In this document: positions 1 through 7,564 of the stretch, one piece after another
How positions within the stretch are numbered: the first letter of the stretch is position 1
Layout of the letters: the number at the start of each line of letters is the position of its first letter
DNA from: Lachnospiraceae bacterium
GTDB taxonomy: Bacteria > Bacillota > Clostridia > Lachnospirales > Lachnospiraceae
Length of the DNA stretch: 64,000 nucleotides
Direction of reading: 5' to 3'
NCBI GenBank assembly: GCA_902363835.1
Contig: CABJBM010000001.1
Location: 62,001-126,000, forward strand
The notes under the pieces: generated by a model
Told to the model about the DNA's origin: nothing
The model's database searches: none
Seen by the model: the letters and a program-made list of their open reading frames with translations, nothing else
Made by a program: the position numbers and the translations under genes

Positions 1-454
1 CACGGAGAATGATCTCCTGCAAAAGTCCCAGTTTTTTTGCTGCCTCATGGATCTGGCTGATCTTTTCTTCGGAATATACTGTGATCATCCGGGGGCGGTA
101 TGCTACAATCTCCCCTACCTGGGCAGTGGGAATCTGTACCAGATGCCCTGCATTTGCAATAGGGATCCGGTGATCCATCATCACTCTGGCTTCTTTATAA
201 TCCACTACAACGGCCCCTTCGTAGCCCAGCTCCACCAGCTTTTTTGCCAGATAGGGATTTCTTCCGGCCTGCTTCAGCATAAAAAACAGCCGGATGTCCT
301 TTTCTTTTGCTTCTTTTAACATAAAAGATGCATTTTCCAGAAAGGTATCCACGTCTATGACATAAGAGTCCGGTTGGATCTGTCCCCTTTGATGAAGGTC
401 AAAGGAGGTTTTGATCAGTTCCGGGTTTCGCTTTACGGTCTGCTCTAAAAACAT
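1..454 (-). CDS. yhfX: YhfX-like PLP-dependent amino acid racemase (partial, 3' end outside window)
   Basis: The first 151 codons are present; the gene runs off the left edge. ATG at 454 follows the yhfS stop (TAA 457-455) without a gap. The N-terminus resembles the alanine-racemase-type barrel: an FFMLKQAGRN stretch supplies the expected PLP lysine, followed by GYEGAVVVDYKEA and IPIANAGHLVQIP segments as in YhfX. Family knowledge: YhfX is an uncharacterised fold-type III PLP enzyme encoded in the enterobacterial yhf operon. Context: it is the last visible gene of a yhfZ-Y-U-T-(amidase)-V-S-X operon, so racemisation of an imported amino-acid-like compound is plausible. The substrate is unknown. 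Confidence 0.8.
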   Translation of the reverse strand, partial: MFLEQTVKRNPELIKTSFDLHQRGQIQPDSYVIDVDTFLENASFMLKEAKEKDIRLFFMLKQAGRNPYLAKKLVELGYEGAVVVDYKEARVMMDHRIPIANAGHLVQIPTAQVGEIVAYRPRMITVYSEEKISQIHEAAKKLGLLQEIILR

Positions 455-1549
455 TTATATCACTCTTTCTATTGCTTCTTTTATAATGCGTAAAATGGTA
501 TCCGCCCCGGAACGCATGGGGTTGATACGGATCATACGTCTTTCCAGTGTGGGATCCGCATTCCGGAAGGTGCCGGATACGCGGTAAAACATGGGAACCA
601 TTTCATACTTTGATTCTGCGCCCACCGGATTCGGTGCTGCTCCCAGCTTTTCAGCTTCCCTAAGTACCTCCTCTGCAATGTTCTCATCAAATTCAATCAA
701 AAGTACCTTTGACTGGGCATTGGCAAGAAAAGCCTGTTTTACATGAGGAATTTCACCTGCATTCAGCCGCTTTACACATTCTTCATTTACCTGGGCCTGG
801 ATGGCCAGGGCCACAGGTGCATAGACAAGGCCATGGAGTACATCCAGGGCTTCATGGCCCTGAACCTGCATACCTCCGGAATAGCTTTCTTTTACAAGCT
901 TTTCAATATAACATGTCTTCCCAATGATCACACCTACGCCTTCCGGGCCCAGCAGCTTAAATGAGGAAAAACAGGAAAGGTCAGCCCCGCACTGAATACC
1001 GATGCGGCTCACTTTCATTGCAGCATAGTTGTCATCAGTCAATATGGGAATTTCGCTGCACTCCTTAATGGTTTTTACCACCTGGGATAAGTCGTAGCGG
1101 TCATCCGGCTTTTGCCGGGTGTACTGGATGAGAGCACCTTTTATGTCCTTGTTTTCTTTCATTACCCGGCGTATATCATCGGGATCATTGTAATCAGCTT
1201 CTACTGCCGGAAGATTCAGCATTTCTAAGGATGTGGCGGTGGTGCTGTAAACAGGAGCTTTGTGTACCAGGATTTTTTCGCCGGGCTTTAACATGCTGTG
1301 AAGTCCAAACCGTATGGCACCGCTTCCGGCTCCTCTTACCAGGATACAGGCTTCCCCGTCAAATAAATCTGCGATCACCTGTTCCACTTTTTTTGTAGTT
1401 ACCGGCTTGTTAAGTCCCGGAACAACCCCTAAATCTCCACGGTTTAAAATTTCACGGCCGCTGAATACTTTTGTGATACAATCAATCACTTTAAACTGCA
1501 GCCTGGCAGCCTCCTCTACGGAGATGCTTGATAAGGGATAAGTCTCCAT
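455..1549 (-). CDS. yhfS: YhfS-like PLP-dependent aminotransferase/lyase
   Basis: 364 aa, fold-type I PLP enzyme. The cofactor-binding part reads GAGSGAIRFGL near residue 74. DDNYAAMK is the aspartate region, and SCFSSFKLLGPEGVG carries the likely Schiff-base lysine, followed by a glycine-rich turn. The start at 1549 is preceded by AAGGAGGAAGGGAAC. It lies 13 bases after the PHP-family gene and abuts yhfX. In E. coli yhfS belongs to a conserved but functionally unassigned operon. Here it probably acts on the same substrate as the neighbouring hydrolase and racemase. The exact reaction (transamination or beta/gamma elimination) cannot be read from sequence. Confidence 0.82.
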   Translation of the reverse strand: METYPLSSISVEEAARLQFKVIDCITKVFSGREILNRGDLGVVPGLNKPVTTKKVEQVIADLFDGEACILVRGAGSGAIRFGLHSMLKPGEKILVHKAPVYSTTATSLEMLNLPAVEADYNDPDDIRRVMKENKDIKGALIQYTRQKPDDRYDLSQVVKTIKECSEIPILTDDNYAAMKVSRIGIQCGADLSCFSSFKLLGPEGVGVIIGKTCYIEKLVKESYSGGMQVQGHEALDVLHGLVYAPVALAIQAQVNEECVKRLNAGEIPHVKQAFLANAQSKVLLIEFDENIAEEVLREAEKLGAAPNPVGAESKYEMVPMFYRVSGTFRNADPTLERRMIRINPMRSGADTILRIIKEAIERVI

Positions 1550-1562
1550 GTTCCCTTCCTCC

Positions 1563-2432
1563 TTATTTCAGAATCCGGTCCGGATTGTCAATCAGCAGCA
1601 TATGAATATCCTCCTCAGATAAACCATATTCCCGAAGCATGGGAAGAAAGGTTTCAAACAGATAGGCATAACCAAGACCTCCCCATTCCTTTAAATGGGA
1701 TTTTCTGGTAATGTCCATTGATAATACCACCTGTCCCAGAAATCCCTGTTTTGCGATCCGCTTCAAGGTTTCTGCACGGAACCGGTCAGGACAATAATTA
1801 TTTTTCCCAACAGTATCGAATCCAATGTTAACGCCTTCCTTTAAAACCGAAAGGATGTAATCCTGGTCAAGGGAAAGATCCAAATGACCGATGATGATCT
1901 TCTCCGGCTTTATTCCGGCTTTTTTTAAATATACAGCCTGTTCCAGAGCCATGGTTCCCAGGGTGGTATGGGTGGTGACAACGGTATTGGTGCGCACTGC
2001 CGCAAGGGCCATGGAATGAAACACCTTTTTTTCCATATCAGTCATGGTGCCCTTACTGGTTCCAAATTCTCCTATGACACTTGCTTTGATGCCGGAAGCT
2101 TCTATTCCTTCTATCACTTCCTTTTCCACCAGTTCTGCCAGCTCCATTTCAGACATGGAATACACAAAATCCGGAAGAAACGGCTCTTTATAAAAACCGG
2201 TGGACTGTAAAATCCGGATGCCTGTGGCTTTTTCCATGCGGCTCACATATTCCGGATTCCTTCCCATCCCCATGTTGGTCACATCCAGAATGCGCCTGAC
2301 ACCAAGCTGATACAGATTGCAAAGCTCTGCTTTTGTTTCTTCAAAGCAGTCCAGCCGGCAATCCTGGTCTTTTTTGACCCCGGATAAGTCTATGGTAATG
2401 TGTTCGTGCATCAAGGTATAACCTTTTTCCAT
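1563..2432 (-). CDS. php: Phosphotriesterase-homology protein (YhfV/PHP family metal hydrolase)
   Basis: 289 aa amidohydrolase-superfamily barrel. MHEHITIDLSG at the N-terminus has the His-x-His metal pair. GEFGTSKG supplies a Glu where classical phosphotriesterases have the carboxylated Lys. TTHTTLG and GHLDLSLDQD give the third and fourth metal histidines, and SMDITRKS the catalytic Asp. These features fit PHP (YhfV) rather than an organophosphate phosphotriesterase; related enzymes are often lactonases. GGAGGC lies 5 bases before ATG 2432. It sits between the amidase-family gene and yhfS and probably hydrolyses an intermediate of this pathway in the cytosol. Confidence 0.83.
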   Translation of the reverse strand: MEKGYTLMHEHITIDLSGVKKDQDCRLDCFEETKAELCNLYQLGVRRILDVTNMGMGRNPEYVSRMEKATGIRILQSTGFYKEPFLPDFVYSMSEMELAELVEKEVIEGIEASGIKASVIGEFGTSKGTMTDMEKKVFHSMALAAVRTNTVVTTHTTLGTMALEQAVYLKKAGIKPEKIIIGHLDLSLDQDYILSVLKEGVNIGFDTVGKNNYCPDRFRAETLKRIAKQGFLGQVVLSMDITRKSHLKEWGGLGYAYLFETFLPMLREYGLSEEDIHMLLIDNPDRILK

Positions 2433-2522
2433 ATTTTGCCTCCGAATTTTTCTTTTAACCTTTCTTCTTTTTTACCATACAGTTCAGCATTGGGGTGAAA
2501 AAGACACTCTCAATTTTTTGCC

Positions 2523-3506
2523 CTAGAAATACATATCAAAATTCATAAAGTATCGTTCAATCAGATGGGATCTTACCCCGGTTAAAGTTCTGGCCTTTTG
2601 GAACATTGCCTTAATATCCTCTTTTTTACTTTCGCATATAAGGACAATGCAGCATCCCAATTCACCGGTTGGAATGGTCAGTGCGGATTTCCCGCACATG
2701 TTGACCACCCGCATCAGCCCTTTTCCCGAATGAGCCTGACGCTGTTTTGTCTCTTCATCAAAATGGCCGTAAATGCTGTCTCCCATGGCATTCACATCCA
2801 CTGGCCCTTCCCTTGAAATCAGGATAGTTCCTGGCCTTAAGATCCATTTTAAGTATTCAATCAGCGGCTCCCGGTGCCCATAAATATCCGGCTGTCCATC
2901 CCTGGGGACGTCTTTCCATTCCCAGCCAGTCTCCCAATCCATGGATTCCTCTGTCAGGCTTATTCCAAGCAGGGGATTTAAAATCTGTTCCATGGTCTTA
3001 AGATCCCTGGTAATGGCGCCAAGGCTGGGAGAAAACAGGATTCCGTCCGTGGAAGCTTTTGAGTGCTGTCTCATATGGTTCTGTTCAATTAACGGGGAGA
3101 TAAAGCCATAAAGATTGAGGGCAGCGGCAGGTGCCAGCACACTGCCGCCTCCGTCTGTTCCGATCCCCGCATCATTGATCCCGTAAAATACATTGAGGGC
3201 TGTACCGCTGCTGGAGCCGGTCATCCATTTTCCTGTAATGGGATTGGTAAGCTGTAAATCCACCGCTCTTCCGCCCAAAGCCATTTTATCGGCAGTATGA
3301 GGCAGAAATCCCGTTTCTTTAAGACGTTCTTTTAGTTCTCCGGGAATAACCGGAGTATCTTTGAATCCGGTATACCAGGCAAACCCATGTTTCTGAAGCG
3401 ATGGGGCTACCAGGTCAATGACCTTTGGATCCACCTTGTTTACAGTGCAGTAAGGGTTTTTAAGTGCCAAAAATGTTTTTTTTGCGTAGGTTTCCATTCT
3501 TTCCAT
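2523..3506 (-). CDS. Short amidase-signature-family protein in the yhf operon
   Basis: 327 aa from ATG 3506 (an in-frame TTG at 3542 is possible, but has no better ribosome site). The core shows the amidase signature: WMTGSSSGTALNVFYG supplies the cis-serine region and GTDGGGSVLAPAA the nucleophile serine (about Ser122). GFKDTPVIPG near residue 47 could provide the catalytic lysine. Typical amidase-signature enzymes have 450-500 residues, so this is a shortened or divergent member, with a C-terminus that diverges after the core. It follows yhfT by 13 bases and precedes php, so it is embedded in the operon. As I know the operon, the enterobacterial yhf cluster has no amidase. C-N bond hydrolysis is inferred; the substrate is unknown. 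Confidence 0.7.
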   Translation of the reverse strand: MERMETYAKKTFLALKNPYCTVNKVDPKVIDLVAPSLQKHGFAWYTGFKDTPVIPGELKERLKETGFLPHTADKMALGGRAVDLQLTNPITGKWMTGSSSGTALNVFYGINDAGIGTDGGGSVLAPAAALNLYGFISPLIEQNHMRQHSKASTDGILFSPSLGAITRDLKTMEQILNPLLGISLTEESMDWETGWEWKDVPRDGQPDIYGHREPLIEYLKWILRPGTILISREGPVDVNAMGDSIYGHFDEETKQRQAHSGKGLMRVVNMCGKSALTIPTGELGCCIVLICESKKEDIKAMFQKARTLTGVRSHLIERYFMNFDMYF

Positions 3507-3519
3507 AACAGTCTTCTGA

Positions 3520-4830
3520 TTATTTTGGTGCCGGAACTGCAATGAGGCCGATTATGAGAAGCAGGTTTAACAATACTCCGAAAACAATACATGCCACAGG
3601 GCCTACTGCCAGGTCTACAATCGGTTTTTTTGCTTTCTTGTTTAACAGGAAGGCCCCGATTACAAACAGTGCACCGATTCCGGTGTAACCGGAGGAAGAA
3701 GCCGCCATTTTTTCGGCAGCAACAATACCGCCTGCCAGCAAACAAATTTCCAGAACCTTATTCATGGATGTTCTCACATACTCTCCCATATCCTTAACTC
3801 CCGGGAATTTATCCATGTATTTTGCAAAAATGTTAATAAGAAAAATCTCAGCCACCATGATTGCAAATCCCAGTATAAAAGCCAACACAGGATTTCCGTG
3901 GAAGAACAGTCCGACTACAAATACAAAGGTACAACCGGCAACACCGTACACGCCTGTGACAATGGCTGTAGTGAATACCAGAGGTATGAAACCAATGGCT
4001 CTTGCCAGTGCGGTCAATCCGGCATTGCTGTATTCCTGGCTGGCCAAAAGGGCCAGGGAAGCGGGATCGCCGGCAATAATGGAAAGGCTGGTTCCGGCTG
4101 CGATTAAACCACCCATAACGGCCAGCAGCAGCCAGTTTTTACGGATTCGTAAAAGATTTCCCTCAAAGCCCTGGGTCAGCATTTCATTGGCATGTTCTGA
4201 TCCTTTTTGCTGGGCAGCGTAGAGGATCATCAAAATCATACCTGCAAGCATTGCCATTCCTTCCGCATTTAAAGAAACCTTTCCTGCACCAAGGGCAAAA
4301 GTACCGAATTTTTTAACCAGGAAATATATCAGTACCGTTACAACTCCGGCTGTCATACCCTTTTTAAAACCGTGCTGATAAGCAATGCCCACTGCGGGGA
4401 AGGCGGCAAATGCCACCGTAACATAGCCTGAAACGCTTCCCAAGTCACTGGTAAAGTTATATGGCATATAGCTGAACAATTTCACAACAAACTCCAGACC
4501 AGCCAGAATTGCCAAACCATAAGCGGCTCCGATAACAGCGGAAAGAATCATTCCGTTTCTGCTGTTATTGCAGAAAGATCCGATGATATCGGTAGTCAGC
4601 AGCAGACAATGGATCAAAATAATGCTTGCTGCAATGGAGGTGGGGATACCAAAACCGATAACCAGGCCAAAGCTGATGGCAAAGCTCATGGCTGCCAGTT
4701 CTTTCCGGTTGATTTCACCGTTAAAATACTGCCCCACAATTGGACGGAAACCGTCATTAAATACTGCAATTCCCTGATTGGACAAAACGGAAGCCAGTGC
4801 TCCTATTAATGCAATAACTATGTATTTCAT
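3520..4830 (-). CDS. yhfT: YhfT-like multi-pass membrane protein (putative transporter)
   Basis: 436 aa, very hydrophobic, with roughly eleven or twelve predicted membrane segments and few charged residues. The opening YIVIALIGALASVLSNQG and the SFGLVIGFGIPTSIAASI segment match the YhfT family. The start at 4830 follows the yhfU stop by two bases, with AGGGGGT as ribosome site. Family function is not established; position next to enzymes suggests uptake of the pathway substrate through the cytoplasmic membrane. It might work with the small YhfU protein, as in a two-part carrier, but that is a guess from adjacency. Confidence 0.8.
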   Translation of the reverse strand: MKYIVIALIGALASVLSNQGIAVFNDGFRPIVGQYFNGEINRKELAAMSFAISFGLVIGFGIPTSIAASIILIHCLLLTTDIIGSFCNNSRNGMILSAVIGAAYGLAILAGLEFVVKLFSYMPYNFTSDLGSVSGYVTVAFAAFPAVGIAYQHGFKKGMTAGVVTVLIYFLVKKFGTFALGAGKVSLNAEGMAMLAGMILMILYAAQQKGSEHANEMLTQGFEGNLLRIRKNWLLLAVMGGLIAAGTSLSIIAGDPASLALLASQEYSNAGLTALARAIGFIPLVFTTAIVTGVYGVAGCTFVFVVGLFFHGNPVLAFILGFAIMVAEIFLINIFAKYMDKFPGVKDMGEYVRTSMNKVLEICLLAGGIVAAEKMAASSSGYTGIGALFVIGAFLLNKKAKKPIVDLAVGPVACIVFGVLLNLLLIIGLIAVPAPK

Positions 4831-4832
4831 AT

Positions 4833-5204
4833 TTATGAAACCCCCTCTTTCTCAATAATTGCCTGGAGCAGGACCGGAAGAACCTCTTCTTTGTGCTGCG
4901 CCGTAAACCCGAATGCTTTTTTGCCCTTTTGGACCTCTTCCCTGATAAAATCCCCGCTTTTTATCATTCCAGGCATGGAAACCGTAGAACAGAGTCCGGA
5001 ACCCAGCATGGCCATTGCCATGGCCAGCGCTCCGCCTCCTCCGGTATTGCAGGCGCCCACATAATAGTCATACTTTCCGTTTTTTACGCCTAATGCAGCA
5101 TCTAAATCCCCCTTGATCTCGATCTCTGCCCTGTCCTTCATATGAAGGGCAACCAGCTTTGCAATTTCTTCCTTGTCAATTTGACCACCAACCACAATCT
5201 TCAT
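4833..5204 (-). CDS. yhfU: YhfU-like small protein (DUF2620)
   Basis: 123 aa from ATG 5204, which has AAGGAGGATAGTAGCA in front; the open frame extends further upstream without a ribosome site. The MKIVVGGQIDKEEIAK opening and the glycine-rich GACNTGGGGALAMAMAM segment are typical of DUF2620/YhfU. The fold is likely a small alpha/beta domain, reminiscent of PTS IIB-like or glycine-rich phosphate-binding proteins. It is always found beside YhfT in this operon type. Its role is unknown; coupling to the YhfT carrier is inferred only from conserved adjacency. Confidence 0.8.
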   Translation of the reverse strand: MKIVVGGQIDKEEIAKLVALHMKDRAEIEIKGDLDAALGVKNGKYDYYVGACNTGGGGALAMAMAMLGSGLCSTVSMPGMIKSGDFIREEVQKGKKAFGFTAQHKEEVLPVLLQAIIEKEGVS

Positions 5205-5269
5205 TGCTACTATCCTCCTTTTTATCCTTGTATCATTTCTTATAAAGGCCCTTTGGCCCTGATACCTTG

Positions 5270-5629
5270 TTATGAGAGCAGGTTGCACAGATGAACGGTC
5301 AGAAAATCCCGTTCAGCTTCCGGGAACTGGATATCTGTTTCCTTTAACAGCTCTTCTTTTAACGCTTCTGCTCTTTGGTAAACCGGTTCCTGTTTGATTC
5401 CATTGAGGAGAGTGCTGTCCAAAGGGTGCTCCGCCACCCCATCTATCACTCTTTGCCCTGCCATGGCCAGATGGGTGATGAACATTGCTGCCTTATCCTC
5501 TTCTGTGGCAGGATTTTCTTCCAGGATCAGTTCCACTGCTTTTCTGGAATAATCCGCTACTTTTTTGCAAATCACATGATTCTCCTCCAGAATGTCCAGG
5601 CGCTGGTTTAGAATAATTTTTAAATCCAT
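5270..5629 (-). CDS. yhfY: YhfY-like PRD-domain protein
   Basis: 119 aa. ATG 5629 is preceded by AAGGAGGGAATCC, which decides the start. The sequence is an alpha-helical PTS-regulation-domain (PRD) fold: HVICKKVADYSRKAVELI near the start, ITHLAMAGQRV in the middle with the histidine expected for PRD domains, and EAERDFLTVHLCNLL at the end. There is no DNA-binding domain, as in E. coli YhfY. It could sense PTS phosphorylation or simply act as a dimeric partner of the YhfZ regulator encoded just upstream. It is the first gene after the second copy of the TACAAAATAATGTA motif. Confidence 0.78.
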   Translation of the reverse strand: MDLKIILNQRLDILEENHVICKKVADYSRKAVELILEENPATEEDKAAMFITHLAMAGQRVIDGVAEHPLDSTLLNGIKQEPVYQRAEALKEELLKETDIQFPEAERDFLTVHLCNLLS

Positions 5630-5651
5630 TGGATTCCCTCCTTGGTGAATA

Positions 5652-5665
5652 TACATTATTTTGTA
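5652..5665 (-). promoter_or_regulatory. Putative YhfZ operator, copy 2 (TACAAAATAATGTA)
   Basis: Fourteen bases identical to the motif at 6648-6661, with TACA/TGTA outer arms. It lies between the yhfZ stop and the yhfY ribosome site, so it could let YhfZ control the structural genes separately from its own gene. That it is an operator is inferred from exact duplication and position. Confidence 0.55.
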
Positions 5666-5688
5666 CTTTGCTTTAAAAAGATACCCTT

Positions 5689-6624
5689 TTAAAAATAGGG
5701 CTCTCTTTTTTTCTCTCTTACCTCCCGGATGATATCCACTACCTTTGGTACGCTGATATACTTTTTCAGCAGGGTTTTCAGATACTCATCCTCTTTTCTG
5801 ATAACCATAACAGCCGTTGAAAACAGATTGTTATAATCAGATTCGTCTAAAAATACTACGTTCAATTGCTCATGCTTATGTTCCTGGATATCGTCATAGT
5901 TCCATACGCCCGCATCTATGATACCATCCATTAAGGCATTGACGGTTTGCTGGGTCCGGATGGGGACCAGGGTGACCTTTTTGCCGTGAATTATATTTCT
6001 GGTAATGCAGCTCTGGTCAATGGAGTTACTGTCGTATGCGACTCTCATGCCATCCTGAATGCTCTCATATCTGGAATCTGATAAAAGAAGCACGTGCCTG
6101 GAAAGGAAGCTGCCCGGTCCAAAATTAATTGCCGCTTCGATCTGCTTTCCTTCTCTTATGGATTGTTCCGCCGCATACTGGGAGCAGACCGCAAAATGAT
6201 AGGTTCCTGATTCCACCAGCTCAATACGCCCTACCGCACCTCTGGCGTAAGCCATATTAAAGTTAATGGGTGCCAACTGGATGTACATGGCCGTTGCAAA
6301 GCCCTCATAAGTCACAGAATAGGGAAGAGGCATAATTCCAAGAATTTCTCTGCGCATGCAGTTTTCCTGCAGCTTCCTGTAATCAATCCCTTTGATATAA
6401 GTTCCCTGATGTCCATGATTTTCCAAAGTTACGGCATTGCACTCTTTTAAACAGGCAAATGCATTCTGAATGGTCCCTCTGGATACCCCGAACTTATCCT
6501 GGTATTCTGAGATAGGCAGAATCCTGTCTCCTGCATTTCTGGACATCAGATCCAGTGCCAGCAGATGTTTTGCCAGACCTATTTTCTGATATAGGTTTCC
6601 TGATTCTAAATGTTTGTTTTTCAT
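5689..6624 (-). CDS. yhfZ: YhfZ-like GntR-type transcriptional regulator
   Basis: 311 aa from ATG 6624 (an in-frame TTG at 6645 has poorer context). Residues about 25-75 form a winged helix-turn-helix (SEYQDKFGVSRGTIQNAF). The rest resembles the YhfZ ligand domain, an alpha/beta substrate-binding-like fold with LVESGTYHFAVCSQYAAE and GIIDAGVWNYDDI segments. It probably senses the pathway substrate and represses the operon. It heads the cluster behind a promoter with TTGACA and TATTGT boxes, and an identical 14-bp motif lies at its own start and before yhfY, suggesting autoregulation. Confidence 0.8.
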   Translation of the reverse strand: MKNKHLESGNLYQKIGLAKHLLALDLMSRNAGDRILPISEYQDKFGVSRGTIQNAFACLKECNAVTLENHGHQGTYIKGIDYRKLQENCMRREILGIMPLPYSVTYEGFATAMYIQLAPINFNMAYARGAVGRIELVESGTYHFAVCSQYAAEQSIREGKQIEAAINFGPGSFLSRHVLLLSDSRYESIQDGMRVAYDSNSIDQSCITRNIIHGKKVTLVPIRTQQTVNALMDGIIDAGVWNYDDIQEHKHEQLNVVFLDESDYNNLFSTAVMVIRKEDEYLKTLLKKYISVPKVVDIIREVREKKREPYF

Positions 6625-6647
6625 GAGATCACTCACTTTTACCAATT

Positions 6648-6661
6648 TACATTATTTTGTA
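6648..6661 (-). promoter_or_regulatory. Putative YhfZ operator, copy 1 (TACAAAATAATGTA)
   Basis: Same 14-mer as at 5652-5665. It overlaps the expected transcription start of the yhfZ promoter, 7-8 bases downstream of the -10 box, a good position for repression. Flanking bases also agree in part between the two copies (TTG on one side). Function is inferred. Confidence 0.55.
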
Positions 6662-6668
6662 TATTGAA

Positions 6669-6697
6669 ACAATATCATATAGCATGTGCAATGTCAA
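6669..6697 (-). promoter_or_regulatory. Promoter of the yhf operon
   Basis: A perfect -35 TTGACA (6697-6692), a 17-base spacer and -10 TATTGT (6674-6669) read on the minus strand, about 45 bases before the yhfZ start. Confidence 0.6.
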
Positions 6698-6752
6698 CAA
6701 CATTCTTTAATATATTTTTATTTTCTGTACAGGAAGTACAAATTTCCATAGG

Positions 6753-6795
6753 AAAGGCGGCCATTTCCGTCATGTCACAGAAATGGCCGCCTTTT
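6753..6795. terminator. Strong inverted repeat, probable bidirectional terminator
   Basis: Perfect 15-bp arms (AAAGGCGGCCATTTC at 6753-6767 and its complement at 6780-6794) around a 12-base loop. It lies just downstream of the cytidylate-kinase-like gene and upstream of the yhf promoter. The T-run is only 3-4 bases on either side, so termination efficiency is uncertain. Confidence 0.65.
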
Positions 6796-6834
6796 CATGA
6801 TTCAATGAAGATCATTTCAAGGAAAACCCAACCA

Positions 6835-7476
6835 TTATCGGTTCGCCTTATTCCACTCCATTTTTGCATCTACAAAATTGTGGATCAGTTTCACGGTTCC
6901 ATCCACACCTATGGAGCTTCGGTTAAGGCAGAGATCGTAGCTTCTTACATCTCCCCACTTTTTATTGGAATAATAATTATAGTAGCTGGAACGTTTTTTA
7001 TCCGTTTTGACCATAATATCCTTTGCTTTGGTATCATCCACATGATAAAGTTCTTTTAAGGAGTTGATTTTGTCCTGCTCATCGGCTGTAATGAATACGG
7101 ATACAAGGTTAGGGTAATCCGCCAGAGCATAATCGGCACATCTTCCCACAATTACACAGGATTCTTCGTCCGCCAGCTGCTTGATGGTATCAAACTGTGC
7201 TAAAAAAATCTTATGATTAATTGGCATATCCATGTAACCGGAGGTGGTAAATCCCATGGAATATGTGTCCATTACCAGGGAATACAGAAAACTGTTGGTT
7301 GGCTTTTCATCATGGGTTTGGAATAATTCTTCGCATAACCCGCTGTTCTTTGCCGCAAGTGCCAGGAGTTCCTTGTCATAACACTTAATTCCCAGTTCTT
7401 CTGCCAATTTCTGTCCGATGACTTTTCCAGAACTTCCGCATTGTCTTCCAATTGCAATCACTAAATTTCCACTCAT
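6835..7476 (-). CDS. Cytidylate kinase-like family protein
   Basis: 213 aa with an N-terminal P-loop-like IGRQCGSSGKVIG (about residues 8-20), then a helical lid and VIVGRCADYAL, YPNLVSVFITAD and a conserved RSSYYNYYSNKKWG stretch. This is the AAA_26 'cytidylate kinase-like' family common in Clostridia. It is not the housekeeping Cmk, which lacks the RSSYYNYY-type segment. The phosphate acceptor is unknown. It is a single-gene unit: promoter at 7510-7538 and terminator hairpin at 6753-6795. AAGGAGC precedes ATG 7476. Confidence 0.75.
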   Translation of the reverse strand: MSGNLVIAIGRQCGSSGKVIGQKLAEELGIKCYDKELLALAAKNSGLCEELFQTHDEKPTNSFLYSLVMDTYSMGFTTSGYMDMPINHKIFLAQFDTIKQLADEESCVIVGRCADYALADYPNLVSVFITADEQDKINSLKELYHVDDTKAKDIMVKTDKKRSSYYNYYSNKKWGDVRSYDLCLNRSSIGVDGTVKLIHNFVDAKMEWNKANR

Positions 7477-7509
7477 ATAGACAGCTCCTTCCAGTTATCT
7501 TATGATTAC

Positions 7510-7538
7510 ATTATACCTGAAAAATTCTGAAAAATCTA
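7510..7538 (-). promoter_or_regulatory. Promoter of the cytidylate-kinase-like gene
   Basis: Consensus -10 TATAAT (7515-7510) 34 bases before the start codon; 17 bases further upstream lies a weak -35 TAGATT. Confidence 0.45.
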
Positions 7539-7564
7539 TATTTTTATTTTAACTTAACTGTTTT

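Noticed and set aside
3591..4222. Plus-strand open frames opposite yhfT
   Set aside because: Shadows of a GC-balanced membrane-protein gene; no ribosome sites or recognisable domains.
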